Positions 1 through 9,638 of a stretch of 56,695 nt of DNA are shown piece after piece (within the stretch, counting starts at the first letter, position 1; every line of letters starts with the position of its first letter). The notes below the pieces were generated by a model. The model saw only the letters and a program-made list of their open reading frames with translations, was not told where the DNA came from and ran no database searches. The position numbers and the translations under genes were made by a program. Source of the stretch: a bacterium (lineage in GTDB: Bacteria; Patescibacteriota; Minisyncoccia; Phycocordibacterales; UBA6899); NCBI GenBank assembly GCA_021851895.1, contig JAJZQJ010000002.1:69046-125740 (forward strand), written 5' to 3'.

Positions 1-447
1 CTCGAGTCATTGGTGAAATCTCGATATTTCATGATGGCGCGCAAATATGCGTTCGATGTGACCTGCTCGATATTCGACTGGGAGATCCATAAGCATCCAC
101 CGAAGAGCGAGTCCTTGCTGATGAGCATCTTTGCAGATGCCTCGCTGCGCACTGGAATGTATCCAGGCCATTCGCAATATTTAGCTCCGCATACGCTCAC
201 TCATGTTTTCAGCTGGGGTCTTGCGGCGAGTTATTACAGCTACTTATGGTCTGAGCGCATCGTCGCTGATATTTCTGCTGCATTCAAACACGCGGGTAGG
301 GCGGGGGAACTCGCAGTCGCTAAGCGGTATCGCAAGGCGATCCTCGCCCCAGGAAGTAGTAAGCTCTTTGCGGAATCGTTCAAGGCGTTTCGAGGTCGTG
401 GGCCACGCACGCGATTTCTTTTGCGCCATATCGGCCTCGCTGATTAG
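1..447 (+). CDS. M3-family oligopeptidase, C-terminal fragment (5' truncated by window edge)
   Basis: Open from base 1; ...FADASLRTGMYPGHSQYLAPHTLTHVFSWGLAASYYSYLWSERIVADI... and GSSK..ESFKAFRGR resemble M3 peptidase C-termini. Confidence 0.8.
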   Translation, partial: LESLVKSRYFMMARKYAFDVTCSIFDWEIHKHPPKSESLLMSIFADASLRTGMYPGHSQYLAPHTLTHVFSWGLAASYYSYLWSERIVADISAAFKHAGRAGELAVAKRYRKAILAPGSSKLFAESFKAFRGRGPRTRFLLRHIGLAD

Positions 448-459
448 TTTTTTTCTGAA

Positions 460-480
460 CGCCCCCTCGGGGCGTTTTTT
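460..480 (+). terminator. Rho-independent terminator
   Basis: cgccccctcggggcgtttttt. Confidence 0.75.
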
Positions 481-511
481 CCTGTGGAGATCCTCATGTT
501 ATACTGTCCTC

Positions 512-964
512 ATGAAGCAGATATATTTGGCAACTGACCATGCTGGTTTTGAACTTAAGAATGCACTCTACGCATATTTAATCGAAAAGGGGTATGAGGT
601 CATTGATCGTGGTGCCGCGACGTTCGAAGAAGGCGATGATTATCCTGACCTAATAAAGCTCGCCGCAGCTGCGGTGAGTGAGGATCCCGAGCAGCGCATG
701 GCTATCGTACTTGGTGGTTCAGGGACTGGCGAGGCGATCGTTGCAAACCGATTCCCACGCGTACGCTGTGTCGTTTATAATGGTGGTCCTCGAGAGATCA
801 TCACACTTTCACGTGAGCATAATGATGCGAACGTACTTTCATTCGGAGCTCGTTTCGTCGATGAGGCGCTCGCGAAAGCGGTTGTTGATCAGTGGCTCAC
901 TACACCATTCAGTGGAGATGAGCGTCACGTGCGTCGCATTGCGAAAATAGAAGAATTGTCATAA
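512..964 (+). CDS. rpiB: Ribose-5-phosphate isomerase B
   Basis: MKQIYLATDHAGFELKNAL...GGSGTGEAIVANRFPRVRC...SREHNDANVLSFGAR; start trimmed from the longer ORF 203..964. Confidence 0.9.
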   Translation: MKQIYLATDHAGFELKNALYAYLIEKGYEVIDRGAATFEEGDDYPDLIKLAAAAVSEDPEQRMAIVLGGSGTGEAIVANRFPRVRCVVYNGGPREIITLSREHNDANVLSFGARFVDEALAKAVVDQWLTTPFSGDERHVRRIAKIEELS

Positions 965-974
965 TATCCAGCAC

Positions 975-1739
975 ATGTCTATTGATATCATTCCGGCGAT
1001 CATGCCGAAGTCGTTCGATGAGTTGTTCCAGCGCGCAGGTGAGGTCGTCGGCCTTGTTCCGCTCGCACAGATCGACATCATGGATGGACGTTTCGTTGCA
1101 AGCAAGAGTTGGCCATACGGATTAGGATATCCCGAGCGAGATCCCGATTTTCTTGCACTTTCGAGGCAGGAGGATGGATTACCTTATTGGGAGACGCTTG
1201 ATTATGAACTCGATCTCATGATCGACGAGCCCGAGAAGCATCTCGATGAATGGCTTCCTATTGGTGCGTCGCGCGTCATCATTCATGCGGAGGCAGTGAA
1301 GGACTGGAATGCGTTGTTTGCACTTGACTTCTTGAATCCCGATGCGCGTCGTATAGGCGATGATATCGTTATTGCGCTTGGTATCGCATTCAATCCAGAT
1401 ACGGATATCTCGACCTACATGGAACAGATCGAGCGTTTCGATTTCGTGCAGTGTATGGGTATCGCGAAGATCGGCTACCAAGGGCAGCCATTTGATGAGC
1501 GCGTGCTCGAGCAGATCAATCGCATTCGTAGTTCATTCCCGAATCTTCCAATAGCAGTTGATGGTGGCGTGAATCAGGAGACGATAAAGGAGCTCGTTCA
1601 GGCAGGTGCGACGAGACTTGTCTCGGGGAGTGCTATCTTTGGTGCGGAAGACAAAGAAGAGGCTATTGGTCGCCTTGAATCTCTTGTTGCCGATGATGAG
1701 ATCGTCGATGATGAAGAAGATGATTCGATCGATGAATAA
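975..1739 (+). CDS. rpe: Ribulose-phosphate 3-epimerase family protein
   Basis: IIPAIMPKSFDEL...QIDIMDGRFV...IAVDGGVNQETIKELVQAGATRLVSGSAIF. Confidence 0.85.
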   Translation: MSIDIIPAIMPKSFDELFQRAGEVVGLVPLAQIDIMDGRFVASKSWPYGLGYPERDPDFLALSRQEDGLPYWETLDYELDLMIDEPEKHLDEWLPIGASRVIIHAEAVKDWNALFALDFLNPDARRIGDDIVIALGIAFNPDTDISTYMEQIERFDFVQCMGIAKIGYQGQPFDERVLEQINRIRSSFPNLPIAVDGGVNQETIKELVQAGATRLVSGSAIFGAEDKEEAIGRLESLVADDEIVDDEEDDSIDE

Positions 1740-1740
1740 A

Positions 1741-1763
1741 ACACGACGCTCGTCGTGTTTTTT
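1741..1763 (+). terminator. Rho-independent terminator
   Basis: acacgacgctcgtcgtgttttttg. Confidence 0.75.
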
Positions 1764-1844
1764 GTTGTATAATGTGTCCAGCAGTTGCAGTGGAATATGT
1801 TCGTTTCATTGCATGCTTTTACTCTATACTCATCCAAACGATAT

Positions 1845-2744
1845 ATGCGCGAATATTTACATCCTGATAAGATCGCAAAACTCGAGGTCATCGCGAATGA
1901 TCTTAGGGAGTCGGTGATCGATATGCTGATGCGTGCGGGAAGTGGACACACTGCCGGACCGCTCGGTATGGCAGACATCTTTGCGGTTCTCTATTTTCAT
2001 GCGTTGCGCCATGACCCAAAGAACCCTGAATGGTCTGACCGTGATCGCCTGATACTCTCAAATGGTCATATATGCCCGATATTGTACGCTGCGATGGCGC
2101 ATTCGGGATATTTTCCTGTAGAGGAGTTGAAGACGTTGCGTAAGCTCGGCTCACGCTTGCAGGGGCATCCACATCGCGAGTGGCTTCCTGGCGTTGAGAC
2201 GACATCGGGGCCGTTGGGTGAGGGTATATCTCAGGCGGTCGGTATGGCACTTGCTGAGCGCATGGACCATGGCAGGCAGTCAGACAAATTCTTTTATTGC
2301 ATCACTGGAGATGGTGAGCTCGAGGAGGGGCAGAATTGGGAGGCGATCATGCTCGCAGGTAAGGAGAAGATACACAATCTTATTGTCATCGTCGATAGAA
2401 ATAACATCCAGATCGATGGCTTCACTGAAGACGTTATGCCGCTCGAAGCATTGGGCGCGAAGTGGGCCGCATTCAATTGGCATGTCCAAGAGATCGACGG
2501 ACATAATCTCGAAGATATCAATGGTGCAATACATGCAGCAAAAGCGATCTTCAATCAGCCGTCGGTGATCATCGCGCACACTATTCCTGGTAAGGGTATC
2601 GACTTCATGTCTCGTCGATTTGAGTGGCATGGAAATCCTCCAGGAAAGGGTCCTGTTGACGTTGTACCGAAAGAGGCACAGGGCGAGGAGGCATTACGCG
2701 AATTGCGCACATTGCGAGGAAGAATTACTAGCGAACTTGACTAA
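1845..2744 (+). CDS. Transketolase, N-terminal (TPP-binding) subunit
   Basis: GSGHTAGPLGMADIFAVLYF...GPLGEGISQAVGMALAERM...CITGDGELEEGQNWEA. Confidence 0.9.
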   Translation: MREYLHPDKIAKLEVIANDLRESVIDMLMRAGSGHTAGPLGMADIFAVLYFHALRHDPKNPEWSDRDRLILSNGHICPILYAAMAHSGYFPVEELKTLRKLGSRLQGHPHREWLPGVETTSGPLGEGISQAVGMALAERMDHGRQSDKFFYCITGDGELEEGQNWEAIMLAGKEKIHNLIVIVDRNNIQIDGFTEDVMPLEALGAKWAAFNWHVQEIDGHNLEDINGAIHAAKAIFNQPSVIIAHTIPGKGIDFMSRRFEWHGNPPGKGPVDVVPKEAQGEEALRELRTLRGRITSELD

Positions 2745-2745
2745 C

Positions 2746-3726
2746 ATGAATCTCGTACCGATAAATCCAAAGATCTATGATCCGAAAGTGGAGAAGTTTC
2801 CCATCCGTAAGGGTTATGGTGATGGTTTGCTTTCGATAGGTGAGACCGATCATCGTATCGTTGCACTTTCTGCTGACCTCGTTGAGTCAACTTATACCCA
2901 TCATTTCGCAAAGAAGTTTCCTGAGCGTTTCATCCAAAATGGAATCGCTGAGCAGTCTATGGCTTCCGTTGCGTCAGGAATGGCAGCAATGGGAAAGATC
3001 CCTTTCATGGCATCCTATGCAATGTTTAGTCCGGGCCGTAATTGGGAACAAATTCGTACATCTATCTGCTACAATTTCACCAACGTGAAGATCGTTGGTT
3101 CGCATGCCGGGGTAACGGTTGGTCCAGATGGTGGATCGCATCAGGCACTTGAGGATATCGCGCTTACTCGCGTATTGCCACGTATGATGGTCATCGTGCC
3201 ATGTGATCATATCGAGGCACGCAAGGCGACTATCGCAGCTGCGGGTTATGAAGGCCCTGTCTACATACGTTTGTGTCGTGAAAATACGGCAGTGGTGACC
3301 GCAGAGGAAACACCGTTTGAGTTGGGGAAGGCACAGTGTTTCTTTGCATCTCCGCAGCCTGTTGTCGGTATTATCGCAATTGGCGCTCTTGTTTACGAAG
3401 CCATGGTCGCAGCGAAACAACTCGAAGAGGAGGGGATTCCAGTGAAGGTGCTCAACATGCCTACAGTGAAGCCGCTCGATGAAGAGGCGGTGCTCGAGCT
3501 CGCAAAAGAAGTGAAGGCTATCGTTACTGTTGAAGAGCATCAAAAGAAAGGCGGACTTGGCGGAGCAGTTGCTGAGTATCTCTCGGCGGCGCATCCGACA
3601 AAGCTCGCATACGTCGGCATGAATGATGAGTTTGGACAATCAGGTGAGCCGATGGAATTAGTCAAATATTTTCACCTCGACTCTACTGGCATCATCGCTG
3701 CAGTGAAGGATGTATTGAAGTCATAG
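2746..3726 (+). CDS. Transketolase, C-terminal subunit
   Basis: RKGYGDGLLSIGETDHRIVALSADLVEST...RFIQNGIAEQSMASVASGMA...GSHAGVTVGPDGGSHQALEDIAL. Confidence 0.9.
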   Translation: MNLVPINPKIYDPKVEKFPIRKGYGDGLLSIGETDHRIVALSADLVESTYTHHFAKKFPERFIQNGIAEQSMASVASGMAAMGKIPFMASYAMFSPGRNWEQIRTSICYNFTNVKIVGSHAGVTVGPDGGSHQALEDIALTRVLPRMMVIVPCDHIEARKATIAAAGYEGPVYIRLCRENTAVVTAEETPFELGKAQCFFASPQPVVGIIAIGALVYEAMVAAKQLEEEGIPVKVLNMPTVKPLDEEAVLELAKEVKAIVTVEEHQKKGGLGGAVAEYLSAAHPTKLAYVGMNDEFGQSGEPMELVKYFHLDSTGIIAAVKDVLKS

Positions 3727-3751
3727 CACGCGGCCCAGGCCGCGTGTTTTT
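3727..3751 (+). terminator. Rho-independent terminator
   Basis: cacgcggcccaggccgcgtgttttt. Confidence 0.8.
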
Positions 3752-3840
3752 GATTTCTGTGGACGCAAAAATGCTCTGATTGGTGTATACTGTTGTAAAA
3801 CTGATGCTTTAGCGTCACTTCCCATATACAGAAGATCACT

Positions 3841-6654
3841 ATGACAACAATACGAAAAAATCTCATTAAAAGTGTGCTCGTGCATGTTGGGTCAGGCCTA
3901 GCCATATTCGTACTGGGTATTTTCATGTATGCCATGCAGCAAGGCGGTTTGCAGGGTACCGCGCTTAGGCTTCGCCAAGTAGCACAGCTTGCTTCTTTTT
4001 CGGTCACTGAAGTCGATCTCGTTCCCATGCCTTATGATGTGCCAACGTGCGCACTGGGGACACCCCCTGCAAATGCTATGATCGTGCTTTCGAAGCCCGA
4101 TGCTGCTGCAGTGTATATTTCGAAGGATGGCGGCCTTGCTACTCCAGCAATGGTCAATGTGCCGATATATCTTGAGAAAGGGAATTACCGCTTGATCGCT
4201 CAAACGCGTGCCGGATATGCATGGTCTTCACGTTCACTTTTCGGTTTTTCTATCGATAAGGTATGTGATAACAGCGTGCTTTCACCTACGGTAAGTGATG
4301 TAACTGCAACAACGGAGAACACCGTATCAACAACGACGCAAACGGTGAATACCGCCACAACAACGCAAACGTCGACCACTGGCGATGCGACGATGGGCGT
4401 AACTGCGCCTACACTGACTACACAGACCACCACGACGACAACCAATGTAGTGGTGCAATCAACGGCGGTGATCGACACTGATTTCTCTCTCGGGAAGAAC
4501 TATCCTACAGATTGGAGTATCCTCCCAATGATCTTTAAAGACAACGTACGTGTTTTCGATGCGAGTGGGCAAGTCGTTTTCCAGGTAGAGGTTCCAAGTG
4601 ATAGGGCAGTGCTGCTTGTTGGTACTCCAAACGGACTTACGACGAATTCGGTATATGGGATTGACCGTGGTCTCATGCGCATTTATGGTACACAGCGCTG
4701 GACGCTTCCGTTCGATTCGAGAAAGCTCGCTGATGGGAGTTATAGAATCGCAGCTGCGTATTTTACAAAAGACGCTGGCTGGAAATTCACTGGTTCTGTT
4801 GATTTTCGCGTGAACAATACACAGGTTGTTGCGCAGCCTGTTCCTGCGACAACGACAGTCACCTCAACTGGCGAGGAGAGTAACCTTCCGCAGACAAAAC
4901 CGACACAGAGCCCAGTTACCGTTCCTTCAGCCGCTGATTTCACTCCAACGCTTAGGCTCGTCGTGGATGATCATCAGATCACATCACTTGGTCATGTCTT
5001 CGATAGAGAGTTGCTTGAGATAAGGGCGACAACACTCCCTGCGCAATCAGTGCAATTTCTCGCACTCTCGCTCGATGGTGCATTTAAGCCAGCAATTAAG
5101 GAGCTTGGAAAGGGAGGACGTGACGAGTTGCTTTCTCGCGACGGAAAGGAAGTGTGGACATATTCAGTCGATATGGGTGAATTTCCTACAGGTAATTATC
5201 GACTTTTCGCACGCATTCATACACTTGACGATAAGCTCATCGAGACGGCACCGAATACTATTTCTGTGCAGCATCTCAATCAGTTAGCGACGAGTCCGAA
5301 TCCTTCACTCGCTTCGAGCGAGGTGCCTCCGGCAACCGCGACAAGAGAGCAGATATTGCAGCGTGTCCAGGATCCAAGTAGTTGTCAAAACAGACAAGAG
5401 TGTCAGGTATTCTGCTCAAGCAGTAGTGCGACTCAGGAAAAATGCGCTGATTTCTCAAGGGTGCAAGGAGCAGCGGACTACAATACGCAATCTATACAGA
5501 CCGATGTTTCAACTTTGCAGAATGAGGTGCGTGATCGCTTCGCCGCAAAGCTCGGGGAATTCGTTGCGCGAGCGTCATTCATTGGCGCTACGACAACAGT
5601 AGCGACAACAACGGCGACAACTTCACCGGAGTCTTCAGTGCAGTTTGCTCCATACGTGGGCAGACCATCGCTTGCTGATGTTTTGCCGGCGCAGGTGCTC
5701 GACGCGATGGTCGCAAATCCAAAGAAGATCGCTGCGGAACTTCCTGCGGACGTGAGGACGCCAAGTGATTTCCAGTCGTACTGTGGAGTCGTTGAACACG
5801 CAGTGCGTTGTACGAAGATCATCACGAATATTGCGCCGGACCTTGCTCCTGTATTGAAACAGCAGGAGGAGATAGTGCAGCGCGTCGAACAGCAGGCAAC
5901 GCAGATCATCGAACAGAGAACTGGTGCCCGTGTGTTTACCGATACTGATGGAGATGGTATTTCTGATTATGACGAGATAAACATCTTCCATACCGATCCG
6001 AATAAGCGTGATACGTTCAATAGCGGATATTCTGATGGTGCCGTTCTTCTCAGTCAGTCGAGCATCGATGGTGGCGTGAATTCGGCTACGGGTTCCTCAA
6101 TCATGCTTGGCGGTGGTCTTGCGGTTGAGAATCCAAAGATCACTGGTTCGACACAACCGAATGTTATGAACGTGTCTTCGGTCGCAGCACTCGAGCTTAA
6201 AGATGTTGCTGGTGGCAAGAAGGATATTGCAAAGACCGTATTTAAGGGAAAGGCGCTTCCAAACAGTTTTGTGAAGGTCTATCTGTTCTCTGATCCGATC
6301 GTCGTGACCGTAAAGACGGATGATCAGGGAAATTGGTCATATATCCTCGACAAGACGCTTCCTGATGGTGCACATACCGCCTATGTTGCGATGGTTGATA
6401 ATGGCGGGCGTATCCTTGCAAAGTCTGCACCGCTTCCATTCATAAAAGAGGCGAGCGCACTTACCGTTGAGGCTGCAGGGCCAGAGATCGCGCCACCTGC
6501 AAAGACGGGGATGTTCTCAGGACTTACGCCATTCGCGCTTATGGCACTCATCGTTGGGGTGCTCGGGCTCGGTCTCTCGGTGATCGGTGCAGTGATCGGC
6601 ATACGTCATTCTGCAAAGCAGGATGGTAGTGGAGGACAGCCGAATATCATATAA
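3841..6654 (+). CDS. Large predicted surface-anchored protein (N- and C-terminal TM, Thr-rich linkers, Cys-rich motif, DxDGDGxxDxxE calcium-type motif, Ig-like domain)
   Basis: N-terminal hydrophobic segment; TTTTQTVNTATTTQTSTT linkers; CQNRQECQVFCSSSSATQEKCADF; DTDGDGISDYDE; C-terminal TM followed by SAKQDGSGG tail. Confidence 0.75.
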   Translation: MTTIRKNLIKSVLVHVGSGLAIFVLGIFMYAMQQGGLQGTALRLRQVAQLASFSVTEVDLVPMPYDVPTCALGTPPANAMIVLSKPDAAAVYISKDGGLATPAMVNVPIYLEKGNYRLIAQTRAGYAWSSRSLFGFSIDKVCDNSVLSPTVSDVTATTENTVSTTTQTVNTATTTQTSTTGDATMGVTAPTLTTQTTTTTTNVVVQSTAVIDTDFSLGKNYPTDWSILPMIFKDNVRVFDASGQVVFQVEVPSDRAVLLVGTPNGLTTNSVYGIDRGLMRIYGTQRWTLPFDSRKLADGSYRIAAAYFTKDAGWKFTGSVDFRVNNTQVVAQPVPATTTVTSTGEESNLPQTKPTQSPVTVPSAADFTPTLRLVVDDHQITSLGHVFDRELLEIRATTLPAQSVQFLALSLDGAFKPAIKELGKGGRDELLSRDGKEVWTYSVDMGEFPTGNYRLFARIHTLDDKLIETAPNTISVQHLNQLATSPNPSLASSEVPPATATREQILQRVQDPSSCQNRQECQVFCSSSSATQEKCADFSRVQGAADYNTQSIQTDVSTLQNEVRDRFAAKLGEFVARASFIGATTTVATTTATTSPESSVQFAPYVGRPSLADVLPAQVLDAMVANPKKIAAELPADVRTPSDFQSYCGVVEHAVRCTKIITNIAPDLAPVLKQQEEIVQRVEQQATQIIEQRTGARVFTDTDGDGISDYDEINIFHTDPNKRDTFNSGYSDGAVLLSQSSIDGGVNSATGSSIMLGGGLAVENPKITGSTQPNVMNVSSVAALELKDVAGGKKDIAKTVFKGKALPNSFVKVYLFSDPIVVTVKTDDQGNWSYILDKTLPDGAHTAYVAMVDNGGRILAKSAPLPFIKEASALTVEAAGPEIAPPAKTGMFSGLTPFALMALIVGVLGLGLSVIGAVIGIRHSAKQDGSGGQPNII

Positions 6655-6657
6655 ACT

Positions 6658-8034
6658 ATGCAGTCTCCTCATTCGTACATGAAGAAGGGTATACAATTCG
6701 TTCGCGATAATCCGCAGCTGTTGTACACACTCTTTCTTCTCATCGTGATTCCAGTTGCTTTCGTCATGACGAGTGAGCAATTTCTCGGAATCGCGCGTGC
6801 GCAAAATGACAAGGTGGAGCAGTCACGCGTCGGGCTTTTGCACGACGCGTTTGCTGCGTTTCTTCCGGAGCAGTTTGTACCAGTGGTAATCGATCAGCGA
6901 ATCGCTGATATCGCAAAGAATAATCAAACGATAACAGGTTTCTCTGTCATCGAGGAGCTGGAAGGGGCGACAAGCTCAACGTACCAAGTGATCGCTTCTT
7001 TGAACAAGCAAGAGGTTCCGCTTGGAGCATATGTACCTGATCCTGTGACAATGACCTTGATGCGTTTCGCGCTCGCGAATCCAGAGCAGTCGCTCACGGC
7101 AGAGTTCATGAAGAGTGCTGTTCGGCAGTGGAAAACCGCACGCATGGTGCCACATCCTACTGAAGGCATTCCGCGCGCTTACATTGTTACGGATGTATCG
7201 ATGTCCGAAAGCGATGCAGTACTTAGCGGAAATATTCGATCGGCATATATTTCACTCGTGCTTATCATATTGCTGATCATCGTACTTTTGGGTCGTCAGG
7301 CACGTATCGTCGATTATGCAACGTTGTATAAGCGACTTGAGGAGGTGGATAAGATGAAAGATGACTTCGTATCGATGGCTGCGCATGAATTACGCTCACC
7401 ACTGACCACTATTCGCGGATATGCCGATCTCCTGAAGACAGTACAGCATCTCTCTCCAAAAGGTGAGGAGTTGCTTGGTCATATCGATAATTCAGCACTC
7501 GATCTTAATACGCTCATCACCGACATCCTTGATGTCTCGAGACTTCAGGAGGGCCGCATGTCATTTAATATCGAACGTCATGCACCAGTAGCGTCACTTC
7601 GTGAAGTGGTTGAAGCCTTCAGGGTTCCCGCAGAGTCGAAGGGCCTTTCGATCACCCTTACGACGCCCGAACTCCCTGATATTCTCGTCGATAAGGTGCG
7701 CTTCCACCAGGTGCTTGTAAATCTTGTGGGTAATGCAGTGAAATATACACCAAAGGGGAGTATCACGGTTACTGCAAAAGAACTACCCGGTACTGATCTC
7801 TGTGAATTCAGAGTCTCAGATACGGGCCTTGGAATAAGTGCCGAGGCGCAGCAAAAATTGTTCTCAAAATTCTTCAGGGTGAAGACCAAGGAAACATCGA
7901 CGATCACGGGCACAGGGCTCGGTCTGTGGATCACTGCGGAAATAGTGAGGCAAATGCACGGAGTCATTTCTGTGGAGTCGATCGAGGGAAAAGGAAGCGA
8001 TTTCATCGTTCGTTTCCCGAAAGCAGAGAAGTAG
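6658..8034 (+). CDS. Membrane sensor histidine kinase
   Basis: Two TM segments; KMKDDFVSMAAHELRSPLTTIRGYADLL (HisKA); VLVNLVGNAVKYTPKG, DTGLGIS, TGTGLGLWI (HATPase_c). Confidence 0.9.
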   Translation: MQSPHSYMKKGIQFVRDNPQLLYTLFLLIVIPVAFVMTSEQFLGIARAQNDKVEQSRVGLLHDAFAAFLPEQFVPVVIDQRIADIAKNNQTITGFSVIEELEGATSSTYQVIASLNKQEVPLGAYVPDPVTMTLMRFALANPEQSLTAEFMKSAVRQWKTARMVPHPTEGIPRAYIVTDVSMSESDAVLSGNIRSAYISLVLIILLIIVLLGRQARIVDYATLYKRLEEVDKMKDDFVSMAAHELRSPLTTIRGYADLLKTVQHLSPKGEELLGHIDNSALDLNTLITDILDVSRLQEGRMSFNIERHAPVASLREVVEAFRVPAESKGLSITLTTPELPDILVDKVRFHQVLVNLVGNAVKYTPKGSITVTAKELPGTDLCEFRVSDTGLGISAEAQQKLFSKFFRVKTKETSTITGTGLGLWITAEIVRQMHGVISVESIEGKGSDFIVRFPKAEK

Positions 8035-8157
8035 TACACTTTCCAAACCCATTGCTTTTGCGTCAATGCCACGATATGTGGCATTCATGCTATAATCTTC
8101 TGTGGATTTTCAAATTACCGAGCGACCTTTTATCCGCGATAATGTTATCCATACCGT

Positions 8158-8538
8158 ATGTGTGAACTCAAATTGACTGAAATCTCCGAGCACCCGATCA
8201 CTTCGACGTTCGATATCTATTCGAAGGATGTTCGTGTTGGTTTGTGTATGCTCCATCATGAGCCGCAGAGTGAGGAGCATCTCCCTCACGATTTTTCCGG
8301 TCATATCTTCTATGAGATCTTCGAGCCATTTCGCGGAAAAGGGCATGCGAAATCGGCCCTCGAGAAACTTGTGATCGCCGCGAGGAATATTGGACTTGGG
8401 CACGTGTATGTCGTTGTTGCAGAAGAGAACGTTCCTTCGATGAAGGTTATCGAGGGAAGAGGTGCTGAACTTATCGGGACGACATCAGGAACCGATGGTA
8501 GGGTCTATCGACGCTACGTCATCGATTGCGAGAAATAA
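8158..8538 (+). CDS. GNAT-family acetyltransferase
   Basis: FEPFRGKGHAKSALEKLVIAARNIGLGHVYVVVAEENVPSMKVIEGRGAELIG. Confidence 0.75.
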   Translation: MCELKLTEISEHPITSTFDIYSKDVRVGLCMLHHEPQSEEHLPHDFSGHIFYEIFEPFRGKGHAKSALEKLVIAARNIGLGHVYVVVAEENVPSMKVIEGRGAELIGTTSGTDGRVYRRYVIDCEK

Positions 8539-8560
8539 AAAACACCAGTTGGTGTTTTTT
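8536..8560. terminator. Bidirectional terminator
   Basis: aaaaaacaccagttggtgttttttt between convergent genes. Confidence 0.75.
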
Positions 8561-9573
8561 TATTTTACTTCTGTTGCTACATAGTAGTCTGGCTTTTCCG
8601 CGAGATATTTTTCTAGCTGTGGTCTCGTAAGTAGACCTTCTTGTGCTCCAATATATTGGACGACAGACATTGAATTGATCGGGCCCCAAAGAAGTGCTTC
8701 TTCAAGTGGCTTTCCGAGGGCGAGTGCAACGACGATCGTCGAAGAACATGCATCTCCTGCGCCAGTACGATCGTATGGAGGCTTTGGGTCTGGGTAGGGT
8801 GGTACGAACCAGGTCTTATCCGTGTTCGCATCATATGCATAAAGCCCCTTTGGTCCATCGGTGATCACTGCGATCTTTGGCCCGATAGCGCTCATCATCT
8901 TTGGAAGCTTCGATGCATCTTGTTCATTTGTTTTCAAGATGATTCTTGCCTCGTCAGTATTACAGAAGAATATCGAACAAGAGTCGTAGAGTTCCTTTAA
9001 CTTCTCTGCGCCAAGCTTGATCTGGAATGTGCCTGGCTGGAATGCGAACTTCACGTCAGGATGTGCCTTCACGTAGTTCACAACTTCTTCGTGATATGCG
9101 AGAGAGTTCTCACCGAGTGATGAGAAGTAGATCCATTTAGGCTGCTCAAAAGAAGGGAGTTTGTAGTCGAACGTCTCATGTTTAATGAGTATCGTGCGTT
9201 CTGCTCGGAACCAAAGGACGTAATGATAATTTGAAGACTTTCCGGGATTTACGCGTATGTAATCAGTATTCACGTGATCCTTTGCAAGTGCTGCGATGAT
9301 CTCTTTGCCCTGTGCATCCTCTCCGACATCTGCGATGAGTGCTGAGCCGAGTCCGAGGCGTGCGGCACAGACCGCAGCGTTCGCGGAATTACCAACACCT
9401 GGAATCACCTTTGCAAACTCGTAGGGGATCTTGGCGCCATTAATGAAGCAGAGATCTTCTTCTGGGGCTCCTGCGTCCCCCTCAAGGGTGTGCACCGAGG
9501 CCTTCTGTATGCGTATGAATGCGTCGGTGACCGTGTCTCCGATCGCCATGAAATCGAAAGAATTTTGTTCCAT
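8560..9573 (-). CDS. PfkB-family carbohydrate/nucleoside kinase
   Basis: FMAIGDTVTDAF...GGVGNSANAA-like PGVGNSANAAVCAARLG; DRTGAGDACSSTIVVALALGKPLEEAL. Confidence 0.85.
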   Translation of the reverse strand: MEQNSFDFMAIGDTVTDAFIRIQKASVHTLEGDAGAPEEDLCFINGAKIPYEFAKVIPGVGNSANAAVCAARLGLGSALIADVGEDAQGKEIIAALAKDHVNTDYIRVNPGKSSNYHYVLWFRAERTILIKHETFDYKLPSFEQPKWIYFSSLGENSLAYHEEVVNYVKAHPDVKFAFQPGTFQIKLGAEKLKELYDSCSIFFCNTDEARIILKTNEQDASKLPKMMSAIGPKIAVITDGPKGLYAYDANTDKTWFVPPYPDPKPPYDRTGAGDACSSTIVVALALGKPLEEALLWGPINSMSVVQYIGAQEGLLTRPQLEKYLAEKPDYYVATEVK

Positions 9574-9638
9574 ACTGAAATTATAGCACAGGAGAACTGA
9601 GTACTTACGACTTTTCTCTTTCTTGATATAATAGAGGC

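Noticed and set aside
203-511. Long N-terminal extension of rpiB
   Set aside because: Overlaps the M3 peptidase gene and its terminator; the real start is 512
2974-3639. 221-aa minus-strand ORF rich in Cys and His
   Set aside because: Antisense to transketolase C subunit; Cys/His-rich composition is expected of a shadow frame
4200-4478. Val-rich minus-strand ORF
   Set aside because: Reverse reading of the Thr-rich ACA/ACG linker codons of the surface protein
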